A DNA stretch of 37,649 bases from Deltaproteobacteria bacterium (lineage in GTDB: Bacteria > Desulfobacterota > GWC2-55-46): positions 89,030 to 126,678 of the forward strand of contig JACREU010000006.1 in NCBI GenBank assembly GCA_016212705.1. Reading direction: 5' to 3'. Under the pieces are notes generated by a model. The model searched no databases and had not been told where the DNA came from. It saw only the letters and a program-made list of their open reading frames with translations. Made by a program: the position numbers and the translations under genes. Each line of letters begins with the position of its first letter. The first letter of the stretch is position 1. This document shows positions 25,875 through 33,757 of the stretch, in pieces.

Positions 25875-27350
25875 TCAGGACCGGGACCATGCGTAGTCGT
25901 TATAGGCCATGAGCGTCAAAATGGTAGAGACCCTTACCCTGCTGTCAAAGAGCCTCGGCAGGAGCCTCAGTATGAAGAACGACCTCGAAAGGTTGGCGGA
26001 AAAGAGCATGGAGGCGAGTCGTAGAGCGAAGAGCAACTTGTACTTGAACTTAATGGGGTCAATCTCGTTCGAGCGCCGCCAGAAATCGATTGCCCAGTAG
26101 TGGTCGAGCTTCTTATAGATCGAGTCAAAGGAATATATCTTTCTAATGACCTTTTTGTACCCCTCCTTTAGAGCCTCGGGGGACAGGAGCGCCGGGCGGA
26201 AGACGACGGTCTTTGCGTCGTACTTCGACCAGTCCATGTGCATTATCCGCCCCTCTTTCTCAAACCTCTTGAAGAGCTCGGTGCCGGGAAAGGGCGTAAG
26301 GATATTCACAAGCGGCATGAGGAGCCCGGATTCCTCTATGAAGCGGGCGAGCTCGTCGAAGGACTCTTCCGTATCAAAGTCATATCCGAGTATGAACGAG
26401 CCGTGGACGAGTATGCCGTGAGACTGTATCTTCCGTATCGCCTCCATGTAGTCCAGGCGCATGTTTATCTTCTTATCCATCTGGGAGAGGTTCTTCTTCG
26501 ACACCGATTCGAACCCTATGAGCACTGCCCCGCACCCGGCTTCCTTCATGAGCGAGAGCATATCCTCGTCCTCAGCGAGGTTTATGGAGGCCTGGCACGA
26601 CCAGTTGAGGTTAAGGGGCTTTAGCGCCTTGAAGAGCGAGCGCGCGAAGTTTCTATCCGCGATTATATTATCATCGGCGAAAAATATCGACTTCTTCTTG
26701 TAGAGCGCGTCTTTATTGAGCGCCGATATCTCGGAGACGAGCTGTTCGACGGTCTTCGACCTTATGGTCTTGCCGTCGAAGGCATAGACAGAGCAGAACT
26801 CGCACTGGAAGGGGCACCCCTTTGTCGTCTGGACTACGTCGGAAAAATACTTCTCCCGTGAGAGTATTGTCCGCGCCGGGGGGGGAGAGGCCTTCAGGTC
26901 CGTCTTTTTCCCGGACTCGTACCTCTTTTTAAGCGCCCCCTTTTCCGCGTCGTCGAGGACCGTTTGCCAGACACCCTCTGCCTCGCCTATGACGACGGAG
27001 TCCGCGTGAGCGAGCGCCTCATCCGGGCACATCGAGGGGTGTATGCCGCCGAGCACCGTCTTTACGCCCCTCTTGCGGAACCTTTCGGATATCTCATACG
27101 CCCTCTTGGCGAACATCGTCCTCACGCTTATCCCGACGAGGTCCGCTCCCCAGCCGTAGTCGATATCTTCGATGTTCTCGTCAAAAACCTTCACCTCGTG
27201 GACCGGAGGGGTAAGAGAGGCGAGCGTCGGGATGGCAAGGAGGTACGAGAAGTATTTCTTCGAGAAGAGGAACTTCGAGAAGAACCTGTAGTCGTAGAAG
27301 GACTTTTCTGTCCCCGTGCTGTTCTTCGGTATGATGAGGGCTATCTTCAA
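25875..27350 (-). CDS. B12-binding radical SAM enzyme
   Basis: Cytoplasmic enzyme of 491 residues. An N-terminal cobalamin-binding Rossmann domain (about 1-140; MKIALIIPKNSTG start, GGIHPSMCPDEAL at 101-113) is followed by a radical SAM domain with the 4Fe-4S motif CPFQCEFC (C179, C183, C186) and a SAM-binding stretch, then a C-terminal region about 380-490 typical of the class B methyltransferase/BchE superfamily. It could methylate or rearrange a lipid, hopanoid or other unreactive carbon; there is no pathway neighbour to say which. Start: TTG at 27350 with AAGG about 4 nt upstream. It is separated from the gene upstream by 113 bp. Confidence 0.9.
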   Translation of the reverse strand: MKIALIIPKNSTGTEKSFYDYRFFSKFLFSKKYFSYLLAIPTLASLTPPVHEVKVFDENIEDIDYGWGADLVGISVRTMFAKRAYEISERFRKRGVKTVLGGIHPSMCPDEALAHADSVVIGEAEGVWQTVLDDAEKGALKKRYESGKKTDLKASPPPARTILSREKYFSDVVQTTKGCPFQCEFCSVYAFDGKTIRSKTVEQLVSEISALNKDALYKKKSIFFADDNIIADRNFARSLFKALKPLNLNWSCQASINLAEDEDMLSLMKEAGCGAVLIGFESVSKKNLSQMDKKINMRLDYMEAIRKIQSHGILVHGSFILGYDFDTEESFDELARFIEESGLLMPLVNILTPFPGTELFKRFEKEGRIMHMDWSKYDAKTVVFRPALLSPEALKEGYKKVIRKIYSFDSIYKKLDHYWAIDFWRRSNEIDPIKFKYKLLFALRLASMLFSANLSRSFFILRLLPRLFDSRVRVSTILTLMAYNDYAWSRS

Positions 27351-27463
27351 CGGGCCTTACTCTTGGGGTTAGAAGATTGAGAAACTGAGCTGTGAGACGC
27401 AAGCCTTAAGCGTTCAAGGCAAAGGGGGCTGATTATTCCGTAGCGGCCAGGACCGGGCCCTTT

Positions 27464-27880
27464 CTACATAAAAAGAAAGTAATATCCTGCCGCAAGGACG
27501 ATGAGGATAAGCATGACGAATACAGGTCCGAGGGAGAACGAAAACGTGGCGCCCGGAGTCTTTGCGTTGAACGAAAACGACGCCTTCTTGCCAGGAGCGC
27601 CGCCTATTTCGCCCAACGCGTGCGAGGCGAAGTCCCCCGTCCCCACGGCCCTCATCACTTTTTCGTATGCCTGCCTGGTCTCCGCAGGCATCTCGTCTAC
27701 CCCGTTGTACCCCTTGCCGTTGAAGACGATGCTCGTGTCGATATTCACCTCGACCTTGGACTTGTCTTCCTTCAGGGTCTTCTGCAGGGCCCGGCGGATA
27801 TCATCCGGGAGCTCGTCGAGCGAGGCGTACTCCTTGCCGTTTACGACGAACTTCCTTTTTACGTCTATCTCTATGCCCAT
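27464..27880 (-). CDS. small membrane protein with two NGK-Y-DE-P repeats
   Basis: Unknown function. From ATG 27880 the product has 138 residues. Residues 11-36 and 51-76 are two copies of one motif: (V)NGK-x-Y, then D-E-(L/M)-P, then an R-x-A helix. A Gly/Ser/Phe-rich linker follows, then one C-terminal TM segment (about 117-137), giving a tail-anchored, mostly cytoplasmic layout. The frame extends to a TTG at 27943, but the ATG gives the better protein; its ribosome site is weak (GAGA). It lies between the kinase at 27983 and the radical SAM gene on the same strand. Confidence 0.65.
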   Translation of the reverse strand: MGIEIDVKRKFVVNGKEYASLDELPDDIRRALQKTLKEDKSKVEVNIDTSIVFNGKGYNGVDEMPAETRQAYEKVMRAVGTGDFASHALGEIGGAPGKKASFSFNAKTPGATFSFSLGPVFVMLILIVLAAGYYFLFM

Positions 27881-27982
27881 ATTCTCGCAACCATGGACCG
27901 TTATGTCAAACGAAGCATCGACGCTTTTTAAGAGCCCGACCAATTGATCGACCTATATTTTTTCTTGCTCGTCTCCCATTCT

Positions 27983-29737
27983 TTATCCCATGATAAACGG
28001 CTTTTTGGGGATTGTAAAATAAAATGTTGCTCCTTCATCGACCTTTCCTTCAGCCCAGACACGCCCGCCATGCCGTTGAATGATCCTCTGGACGATAGCA
28101 AGCCCAACGCCCGTTCCTTCAAATTCAGCGCTGTCATGCAGGCGCTGAAAGACACCGAATATCTTATTTAAATGTTTCGGATCAAACCCGACGCCGTTAT
28201 CCCTGACATAGTAGATATTTTCATTCTCCTTGCTTTCGCCCCCGACTTCAATGACCGCATTCTCTACGGGCCTTGTGAATTTAACGGCGTTGGATAAGAG
28301 ATTGAGGAATACCTGGCGTATCAATACCCGTTCCGCCAGCGCGGGTGGAAGCGCTTTGACGTTGAATTCCATCCTCAGATCAGACGCATGGGCCGTGAGG
28401 TCCTGGATGACGGACTTTGCAAGCTCGCCCATGTCAACTTCCAGGGACTTTATCTCGTGACGGCCCGCCTTCGAGAGTTCAAGGAGGTCGTCTATCAGTT
28501 GCCTCATTTTCTTCGAGCTGCCTCTAATAATATTAAGAAAATCCCTGCCGTCCTCATCCAATTTACCTGAATATCTTTTTTCCAGTATTTGCGCGAAGCT
28601 TTCGATGGACCGGAGAGGCGCCCTCAGGTCGTGGGCGGCCGAGTAAGAAAACGCCTCCAGCTCTTTATTGGCGGCCTCAAGCTCTTCAGTCCGCTTCTCC
28701 AGGACTTTGTTCATCTCCGCGCGCTCCGCCGCCATCGCCTCCGCGCGGCTGACATGCCTTGCCAGGTCCTCCTGCAGTCGATTGCGCTCTTTGTCCATCC
28801 GCGTCAATTTCCTTATCACTAAAAACGCCATCAACGCGACCGCCGTTATGGTCGTTGCTACTATGGCGGCGACCATGTTTCTCAAGGTGTTGATCGGCGA
28901 CATGACTTCTGAGGCGCGCATGTGCACCATCACGCATCCGCCGTAGCTCCCGACCGGTCTGTAGGACATCGCCGTAGGGACGCCGACATAGTCGGGCGTG
29001 ACCACGAACGGTTTGCTGTTCCCGGCAAGACAATCCAGCATCGCGCTTGCGTCTATGGGATGGCTCATTTTTTCATGGGAAGAATACCGGAGCGCGGTCA
29101 ACGCAATCCCCCTGGAATCGGTCAGAAAGCTCTCCCCGGTTGCGCCCAGCATGGACGTGTCTTTAAACAGGTCGTCGAAAATGTCGAGCCTGGAGAGGCC
29201 GAGCAAAATCTCGCCGCGGCCCGAGCCCTCTTCGCGGATAGATTGGCCGAACAGCAGTGCTCTTGCGCCGCCAGGAAGGGTTTCCGCGCGCACAACCGAT
29301 TTTTCCTGTTTCTGCTTCATCTCCAGAGCCAGCCGTTCCAGTATCTCTTGGGGGAATGTACCTGCCGTCCGGCTCCGGCCGGTCGCCATATCCATGACCG
29401 ACAACCCGACAAAGAACTCGCTCCGCTGCACCATCTGCTCCAGGGGCTTGTCACTTGACGACCCGGCCCTGCCGGAGAGTTCACGGGCCAAACGCACAGT
29501 CTCAGGGTCTCCGGCGAGAAAGCCCAGTTCATCACGCCGCCGCTGTATAAGAAGCCTTGTAGCCAGTTCGCGGTCCGCCGATAAACTGCCTAGAAGGACC
29601 GCGCTTTGGTTGAGATGCGCGGACCGGGCCATATCGTAGATTATGTAGCTGATAACAGCGCAGGGTATTACGGCAAGCAATATGAGGACCACGAGCAGGC
29701 GCAGGAATACCGACTCATTATGTCCCCTGTCACTCAT
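27983..29737 (-). CDS. membrane histidine kinase with Cache-like sensor
   Basis: A 584-residue sensor kinase. TM1 about 11-33, a periplasmic sensor region about 40-285 with features of a double Cache domain, TM2 about 285-307, a coiled coil, HisKA with the H-box AAHDLRAPLRS, and HATPase_c (N box NLLSNAVKF, G1 DNGVGFD, G2 EGTGVGLAI). No response regulator is adjacent. The ATG at 29737 has no recognisable ribosome site; instead, an inverted repeat and an A9 run lie just upstream. DNA in this part is somewhat less GC-rich than the flanking operons. Confidence 0.88.
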   Translation of the reverse strand: MSDRGHNESVFLRLLVVLILLAVIPCAVISYIIYDMARSAHLNQSAVLLGSLSADRELATRLLIQRRRDELGFLAGDPETVRLARELSGRAGSSSDKPLEQMVQRSEFFVGLSVMDMATGRSRTAGTFPQEILERLALEMKQKQEKSVVRAETLPGGARALLFGQSIREEGSGRGEILLGLSRLDIFDDLFKDTSMLGATGESFLTDSRGIALTALRYSSHEKMSHPIDASAMLDCLAGNSKPFVVTPDYVGVPTAMSYRPVGSYGGCVMVHMRASEVMSPINTLRNMVAAIVATTITAVALMAFLVIRKLTRMDKERNRLQEDLARHVSRAEAMAAERAEMNKVLEKRTEELEAANKELEAFSYSAAHDLRAPLRSIESFAQILEKRYSGKLDEDGRDFLNIIRGSSKKMRQLIDDLLELSKAGRHEIKSLEVDMGELAKSVIQDLTAHASDLRMEFNVKALPPALAERVLIRQVFLNLLSNAVKFTRPVENAVIEVGGESKENENIYYVRDNGVGFDPKHLNKIFGVFQRLHDSAEFEGTGVGLAIVQRIIQRHGGRVWAEGKVDEGATFYFTIPKKPFIMG

Positions 29738-29745
29738 TGATATGC

Positions 29746-29772
29746 ACAGACGGCCGAGGTCTGTTTTTTTTT
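29746..29772 (+). terminator. terminator-like hairpin beside the kinase start
   Basis: Plus strand: ACAGAC / GTCTGT stem (6 bp) with a 7-nt loop, followed by nine T residues (29764-29772). No plus-strand gene ends here. On the minus strand it lies in the leader of the kinase at 29737. It could end antisense transcription or fold over the kinase translation start. Confidence 0.4.
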
Positions 29773-29863
29773 GGGCGGATATGCGTCTTCATTATGAGGC
29801 CGCGTTAAATCGGCGTTCAAGATGACATTGCTTTATTTCGCTTTGTTTACTGTGGAGTAAGCA

Positions 29864-29951
29864 TGGTGCCCGAGGCCGGAATCGAACCGGCACGGCTTTA
29901 AGGGCCGCGGGATTTTAAGTCCCGTGCGTCTACCAGTTCCGCCACTCGGGC
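29864..29951 (-). tRNA. tRNA-Leu (anticodon UAA)
   Basis: Acceptor GCCCGAG pairs with CTCGGGC, discriminator A, encoded CCA at 29864-29866. D-arm region has TGGCGGAACTGGTAGACGC. The anticodon stem CGGGA / TCCCG encloses CTTAAAA, anticodon TAA. It has the long variable arm of a class II tRNA and T-loop GGTTCGATTCC. 88 nt including CCA. Confidence 0.96.
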
Positions 29952-30092
29952 ACGGGAAAAAAGTATCGCACATCGCTTAAGTAGTGTCAATAATCGGCGA
30001 TATATTTAACTATGGAGTCGTTGCGCCTCTCATCTCCTTCAAGTAATGTCTCAGATGACGTCCGCAATGCTTTAAAAATCCAAGTGTTTCTC

Positions 30093-30120
30093 TTGACAAA
30101 TGGCTCGCGATTGCTATAAT
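30093..30120 (+). promoter_or_regulatory. strong consensus sigma-70 promoter
   Basis: Perfect TTGACA (30093-30098), a 16-nt spacer, perfect TATAAT (30115-30120). Predicted start near 30127, leaving a leader of about 100 nt before the porin-cytochrome gene. It is the best sigma-70 promoter in the window and implies high basal expression. Confidence 0.85.
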
Positions 30121-30227
30121 TGGGGAAATTCACAAGGTAGATGGTCTGTTCAAGAGGGTCCCCCTAAGGGCAACGCTCCAGGTGGAAGCCGGTTTCATCG
30201 CTGTAAATTACACAATAAGGAGGTAGT

Positions 30228-31457
30228 ATGAAGAAATCGTTGCTTTGTGCTGTAGCCGTGCTCTTCTTCTTTGCGCTCTCGATTTTCACGGCGCATGAGG
30301 CTGAGGCGGTACCGGCGTTTGCGCGCCAGACGGGTCTGGCCTGCAATTCGTGTCACTTCCAGCACTTCCCCGCGCTTAACTCGTTCGGCCGAGCCTTCAA
30401 GGACGGCGGCTACACGCAGGTAGGCGGCCAAAGCCTTGTCGAGGGAGACCTTCTCTCAGTGCCCGTCGTGCTTAACGCCTCGCTCGTCACGAAGATAAGA
30501 TACCAGAAGAGGAACGGGGATTCCGAGACCGGGTCTGCCGTCAACCTCAACAAGGGCGAGTTCCAGTTCCCTGACGAGGCCGCTCTCCTCATCGGCGGCA
30601 GGGCCGGAGAGCACGTAGGGTTCCTGCTTGAAGCCTCTCTCATAGACAGCCCCAACTTCGCCTCTTACAAGATGCCGATAGTCTTCAACGTGGCTGAAAC
30701 CAACTTAAGCGCCATCCCGTTTACGACCGACGCGGCAGGCGCGGCCTACGGCTATGAGCTCCTGAACACCGGCGCGGTCAGGATGATCCGCGTCCTCGAG
30801 CACAGAAGTGAGATCTCCGGTCAACAGTACATAGGCACTTCCGGCGCGGCCACGGGTATCGCGTTCGTCGCGTCGAGACCCATCGGCTACATAAACTACA
30901 CCGCCTATTACCCTGAGCATGGGACTGCGGCCGCAGGTCCGCTCCTTAATTACCTGCGGGTCGCCGCTACCCCGCAGGTCGGCAACTGGGACCTCGGCGG
31001 AGGCATCCAGCTCTGGAACGGCACCTCGAAAATAAACGATGAAGGCGCCGTTACCGAGAACAAGGCCGATGCGTGGGCGATAGACGCGCAGGCCCAGGGC
31101 GCTATCGGCGACTACCCGGTAGGCGTCTATGTGACGTACGCGAACGCCGCGAGCTCTGACGCGAACGACACCGCGAACATGTTCAACTCCTCGACCGTAG
31201 ACGACGAGTCCGCGCTTACTCTCCTCGGAGAGATAGGCGTGTTGCCGGGCAGGCTCACACTTGCCGCCGGCTACAGGATCGGCAAGAAGCCGTCCTCGAG
31301 CGGCCAGCTTGACGACGACGCGGCTACCGTTGGCGCGGTTTACAACGCGCTTCAGAACGTCCAGCTCCAGTTCAACCACACCATCTACTCAGGGGACGTC
31401 ACGACGGACGCGACAGGCGACCAGCTCACCACCGTCATGCTCTTCGCGGCTTTTTAA
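30228..31457 (+). CDS. fused monoheme cytochrome-porin, Cyc2-like
   Basis: A 409-residue exported protein. Signal peptide about 1-27 (ends EAEA). The mature N terminus is a small cytochrome: VPAFARQTG, one c-type heme motif CNSCH (C39, C42, H43), then FPALNSFGRAFKDGGY. The remainder (about 65-409) consists of amphipathic strands with Gly/Asn turns and ends with phenylalanine, as in outer-membrane porins. This order and the FARQTG-CxxCH-FP-FGR-FK-GYT block match the architecture of Cyc2, the outer-membrane cytochrome-porin of Fe(II)-oxidising bacteria. It would carry electrons across the outer membrane; direction and donor are not proven. ATG 30228 follows AAGGAGG 5 nt away. Strong promoter upstream, terminator downstream. 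Confidence 0.78.
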   Translation: MKKSLLCAVAVLFFFALSIFTAHEAEAVPAFARQTGLACNSCHFQHFPALNSFGRAFKDGGYTQVGGQSLVEGDLLSVPVVLNASLVTKIRYQKRNGDSETGSAVNLNKGEFQFPDEAALLIGGRAGEHVGFLLEASLIDSPNFASYKMPIVFNVAETNLSAIPFTTDAAGAAYGYELLNTGAVRMIRVLEHRSEISGQQYIGTSGAATGIAFVASRPIGYINYTAYYPEHGTAAAGPLLNYLRVAATPQVGNWDLGGGIQLWNGTSKINDEGAVTENKADAWAIDAQAQGAIGDYPVGVYVTYANAASSDANDTANMFNSSTVDDESALTLLGEIGVLPGRLTLAAGYRIGKKPSSSGQLDDDAATVGAVYNALQNVQLQFNHTIYSGDVTTDATGDQLTTVMLFAAF

Positions 31458-31475
31458 CGCAGTTGCTTCGAATTC

Positions 31476-31508
31476 AAGGGGAGGGCCTCAAAGGCCCTCC
31501 CCTTTTTT
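31476..31508 (+). terminator. intrinsic terminator of the porin-cytochrome gene
   Basis: Perfect stem AAGGGGAGGGCCT / AGGCCCTCCCCTT (13 bp) with a 3-nt loop and a T6 tract. Ribosome site and ATG of the next gene start just after it, so only read-through RNA or an unseen promoter serves the lipoprotein gene. Confidence 0.92.
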
Positions 31509-31525
31509 ATTTAAGGAGTGAGCTG

Positions 31526-32368
31526 ATGTCTTCCATAAAAAGAACCTTCTCCAGAGCGCTCTGCCTCATCCTGCTCGCGATAGTCTCAGGTTGCTCCGGG
31601 CCCCTCCATGTCGCATACGACCCTCCACCAGCCGATATGCAGAGGCTTAAAGACCCTCAAAGGGTCCGCATAGAGAAGGTAGTTGACGCAAGGTCCTCGG
31701 CTGACCCGAGAAAGATCGGCAGGATAGAGGCTACAATAGCCGACATGAACTCGGGCTCGCTCGTATTGTCCGAGGAGCCGGCGAGGCTCGTCGAAAAGGC
31801 GCTAAGGGTTGAGCTTCAGTCAACGGGGTTCATCGTGACGGATGAGAAGGATGCGGAGCTTGTACTCGAAAGCTCGATAAAGGCCTTCAGGCTCGATGTC
31901 GGCGGGCGAGACGAGGTTGAAATATCAATCGACGCGGCCCTTAAAAAGACCGGGCACAACGCGCTCTGGGCCGGTACTTTCGACTTCAAAAAGGAGCGGT
32001 ACGCGGGCGTCATGGGCAACTCGCGCTCTACGCTTGAAAAGCTCATCAACGGCGCTCTCTCCAGGGCCATAAGGAAAGGCATGGGCGGGATGGTCGTTGA
32101 GGCCTCGAAGACCGGGGCGGTCCCTGAAAGGCCCTCGAAAGACCCCGGGGATGCGGCCGTGGGGCGGCTCGTCGTATCCTCGGCGCCTCCCCGCGCAAAG
32201 GTCTACATAGATGAAGTCTATTACGGGCTCACGCCGTTGACCCTCGACCTCAAAGACGGCGTCTATAATATAATAGTCCGCCAAAGGGGCTCCCGGGATT
32301 CCGCGGAGCGCGTCTCGGTCCGGTCCGCAGAGACGACCGAGTTTGAGGCTACGCTGGACAAAGAGTAA
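31526..32368 (+). CDS. PEGA-domain lipoprotein
   Basis: A 280-residue lipoprotein. The signal ends in a lipobox (VSGC, residues about 17-20). The N-terminal domain (about 25-190) resembles the YajG-like uncharacterised lipoprotein family; the C-terminal 70 residues are a PEGA domain (GRLVVSSAPPRAKVYIDEVY, then GLTPL and GVYNIIV). PEGA domains are common on surface or periplasmic proteins that bind envelope polymers. The frame extends upstream to 31463 but that overlaps the terminator; ATG 31526 has AAGGAG 8 nt upstream. Probably anchored to the outer membrane; role unknown. It is convergent with the next operon. Confidence 0.85.
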   Translation: MSSIKRTFSRALCLILLAIVSGCSGPLHVAYDPPPADMQRLKDPQRVRIEKVVDARSSADPRKIGRIEATIADMNSGSLVLSEEPARLVEKALRVELQSTGFIVTDEKDAELVLESSIKAFRLDVGGRDEVEISIDAALKKTGHNALWAGTFDFKKERYAGVMGNSRSTLEKLINGALSRAIRKGMGGMVVEASKTGAVPERPSKDPGDAAVGRLVVSSAPPRAKVYIDEVYYGLTPLTLDLKDGVYNIIVRQRGSRDSAERVSVRSAETTEFEATLDKE

Positions 32369-32460
32369 AGAAGACCGTCTTTGATATGATTTAAAAATGC
32401 CGCGCGCTTTTAAGAACGCGGGGTAAGCGGGCAGGCACCTTTAGCCAGGTTGCAAACAGG

Positions 32461-33732
32461 TCAGGCGCGCACGGCCGGCTTTGAGAGGCACGCGCAGTCC
32501 GCGACAGGCTCTATCTGGTGGTACTTCAAGACCCTCTCTATCAGCGCCTCTGTCATGACGGTCCCCTTTGTTACGAGGAGCCTGCCTTTTGTTGTGCCGA
32601 GGTTCTCGGCAAGCACCATACCGGGCCTGATATTGGCTATGTGGTGCCTCCTGACCTCGGGCCCGTCGGCGTCGGAATCAAAGGCCCTCTCATCCTCGAC
32701 CCACCCCGCTAAAAAGCCGAAGAACTCGTCGGCGACGACCGGGTCGAAGGCCCGCCCCTTCTCCTCCATTATCTTAACGACGATATCTTTGTGGGTCAGC
32801 TTCCTGGGCCCGTGCCTGTACCTGTCGTAAAAAGATGATATCGCGATTATCTGCGAGCCTATGTGTATCTCCCCCCCCTTTAGCCCGTCAGGCCATCCCT
32901 TGCCGTCGAACCTCTCCATGCACCCGCGTATTATAACCCCGGCCTGCCTGAGCGTATCGACCGTGGAGAGGAGGTCCTGCGAGACCTTCGGGAAGTGCAC
33001 GAGCAATGCCCTCTCGTCTGTCGTAAGGAGTTCCTCATCCCTGTCTATCATCTCCCTCGGCAGGCCTATCAGGCCGATGTTATGCAGGAGCGCGGCTGTC
33101 TCTATAAGCTCCCCGTCCACGCCGTCGAGCCCCATCCTGGCTGAGAGCCTCTTCGCCATCGCCGCGACCCTTCTGGAGCGTCCGCCTACGTTGTGGTCGT
33201 AGAGCTCCATCATATTCGAGAATATCTTGACGAAAGAGAAGAAGTTATCCCTTATCTTCTTCGTCTTTTCCTCGACCTTCTTCTCGAGGTTCGCGTTAAG
33301 GTCTTTAAGGGCGGCGTTCTGCTGCCTCGTGACCTCCTCAAGCCTCCTGTTCTCATCCACGAGGTTGAACCGTTCGACGGCCTCTTTAGCCGCGGCCTTG
33401 AGCTCGTCGTCGTTCCACGGTTTCGTAATGTATCTGGCCACCTCGCCCCGGTTGATGGCGGCCATGACGTCCTTCAAGTCCGCGCACCCGGTGAGCATGA
33501 ACCGGACCGTCTCCGGGGACGCCGCCTTTACCTTGGAGAGGAACTCCACCCCGTCCATGCCCGGCATCCTGTGGTCCGAGATGACGAGCGCGACCCTGTT
33601 GCCCTTTATCTGGACGAGTCCGTCTGCGCCGTTCTCCGCCGTCAGTATCCTGTACCCGTCCCTCCTGAGCGCCCTCTCGAGGGAGTTCAGGATGTTCCTT
33701 TCGTCGTCTACGAGCAATACCGTGTGTTCCAT
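32461..33732 (-). CDS. response regulator with degenerate HD-GYP domain
   Basis: RpfG-like protein of 423 residues. Receiver about 4-120 with phosphoacceptor D53 and Lys104; coiled coil about 125-165; HD-GYP-type domain about 170-370. Catalytic residues are changed: the HD pair reads HN (HNIG, 217-220), the earlier GHSxRV histidine is Arg (GRSRRV), the HHE of HHExxDGxGYP is replaced (GCMERFDGKGWP), and the DxxDA motif reads SFYDR. It is therefore unlikely to hydrolyse c-di-GMP and may be a phospho-controlled binding or scaffold protein. An extra C-terminal region (about 370-423) ends with three cysteines/charged residues (CACLSKP). ATG 33732 with GGAGGAGGG. Starts 25 bp after its partner kinase. 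Confidence 0.88.
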   Translation of the reverse strand: MEHTVLLVDDERNILNSLERALRRDGYRILTAENGADGLVQIKGNRVALVISDHRMPGMDGVEFLSKVKAASPETVRFMLTGCADLKDVMAAINRGEVARYITKPWNDDELKAAAKEAVERFNLVDENRRLEEVTRQQNAALKDLNANLEKKVEEKTKKIRDNFFSFVKIFSNMMELYDHNVGGRSRRVAAMAKRLSARMGLDGVDGELIETAALLHNIGLIGLPREMIDRDEELLTTDERALLVHFPKVSQDLLSTVDTLRQAGVIIRGCMERFDGKGWPDGLKGGEIHIGSQIIAISSFYDRYRHGPRKLTHKDIVVKIMEEKGRAFDPVVADEFFGFLAGWVEDERAFDSDADGPEVRRHHIANIRPGMVLAENLGTTKGRLLVTKGTVMTEALIERVLKYHQIEPVADCACLSKPAVRA

Positions 33733-33757
33733 GTCCCTCCTCCGGTCTTAATAAAGC

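Noticed and set aside
32400-32421. CCGCG/CGCGG hairpin between the convergent lipoprotein and HD-GYP genes.
   Set aside because: Five-base-pair stem, long loop and no U tract; too weak to call a terminator.
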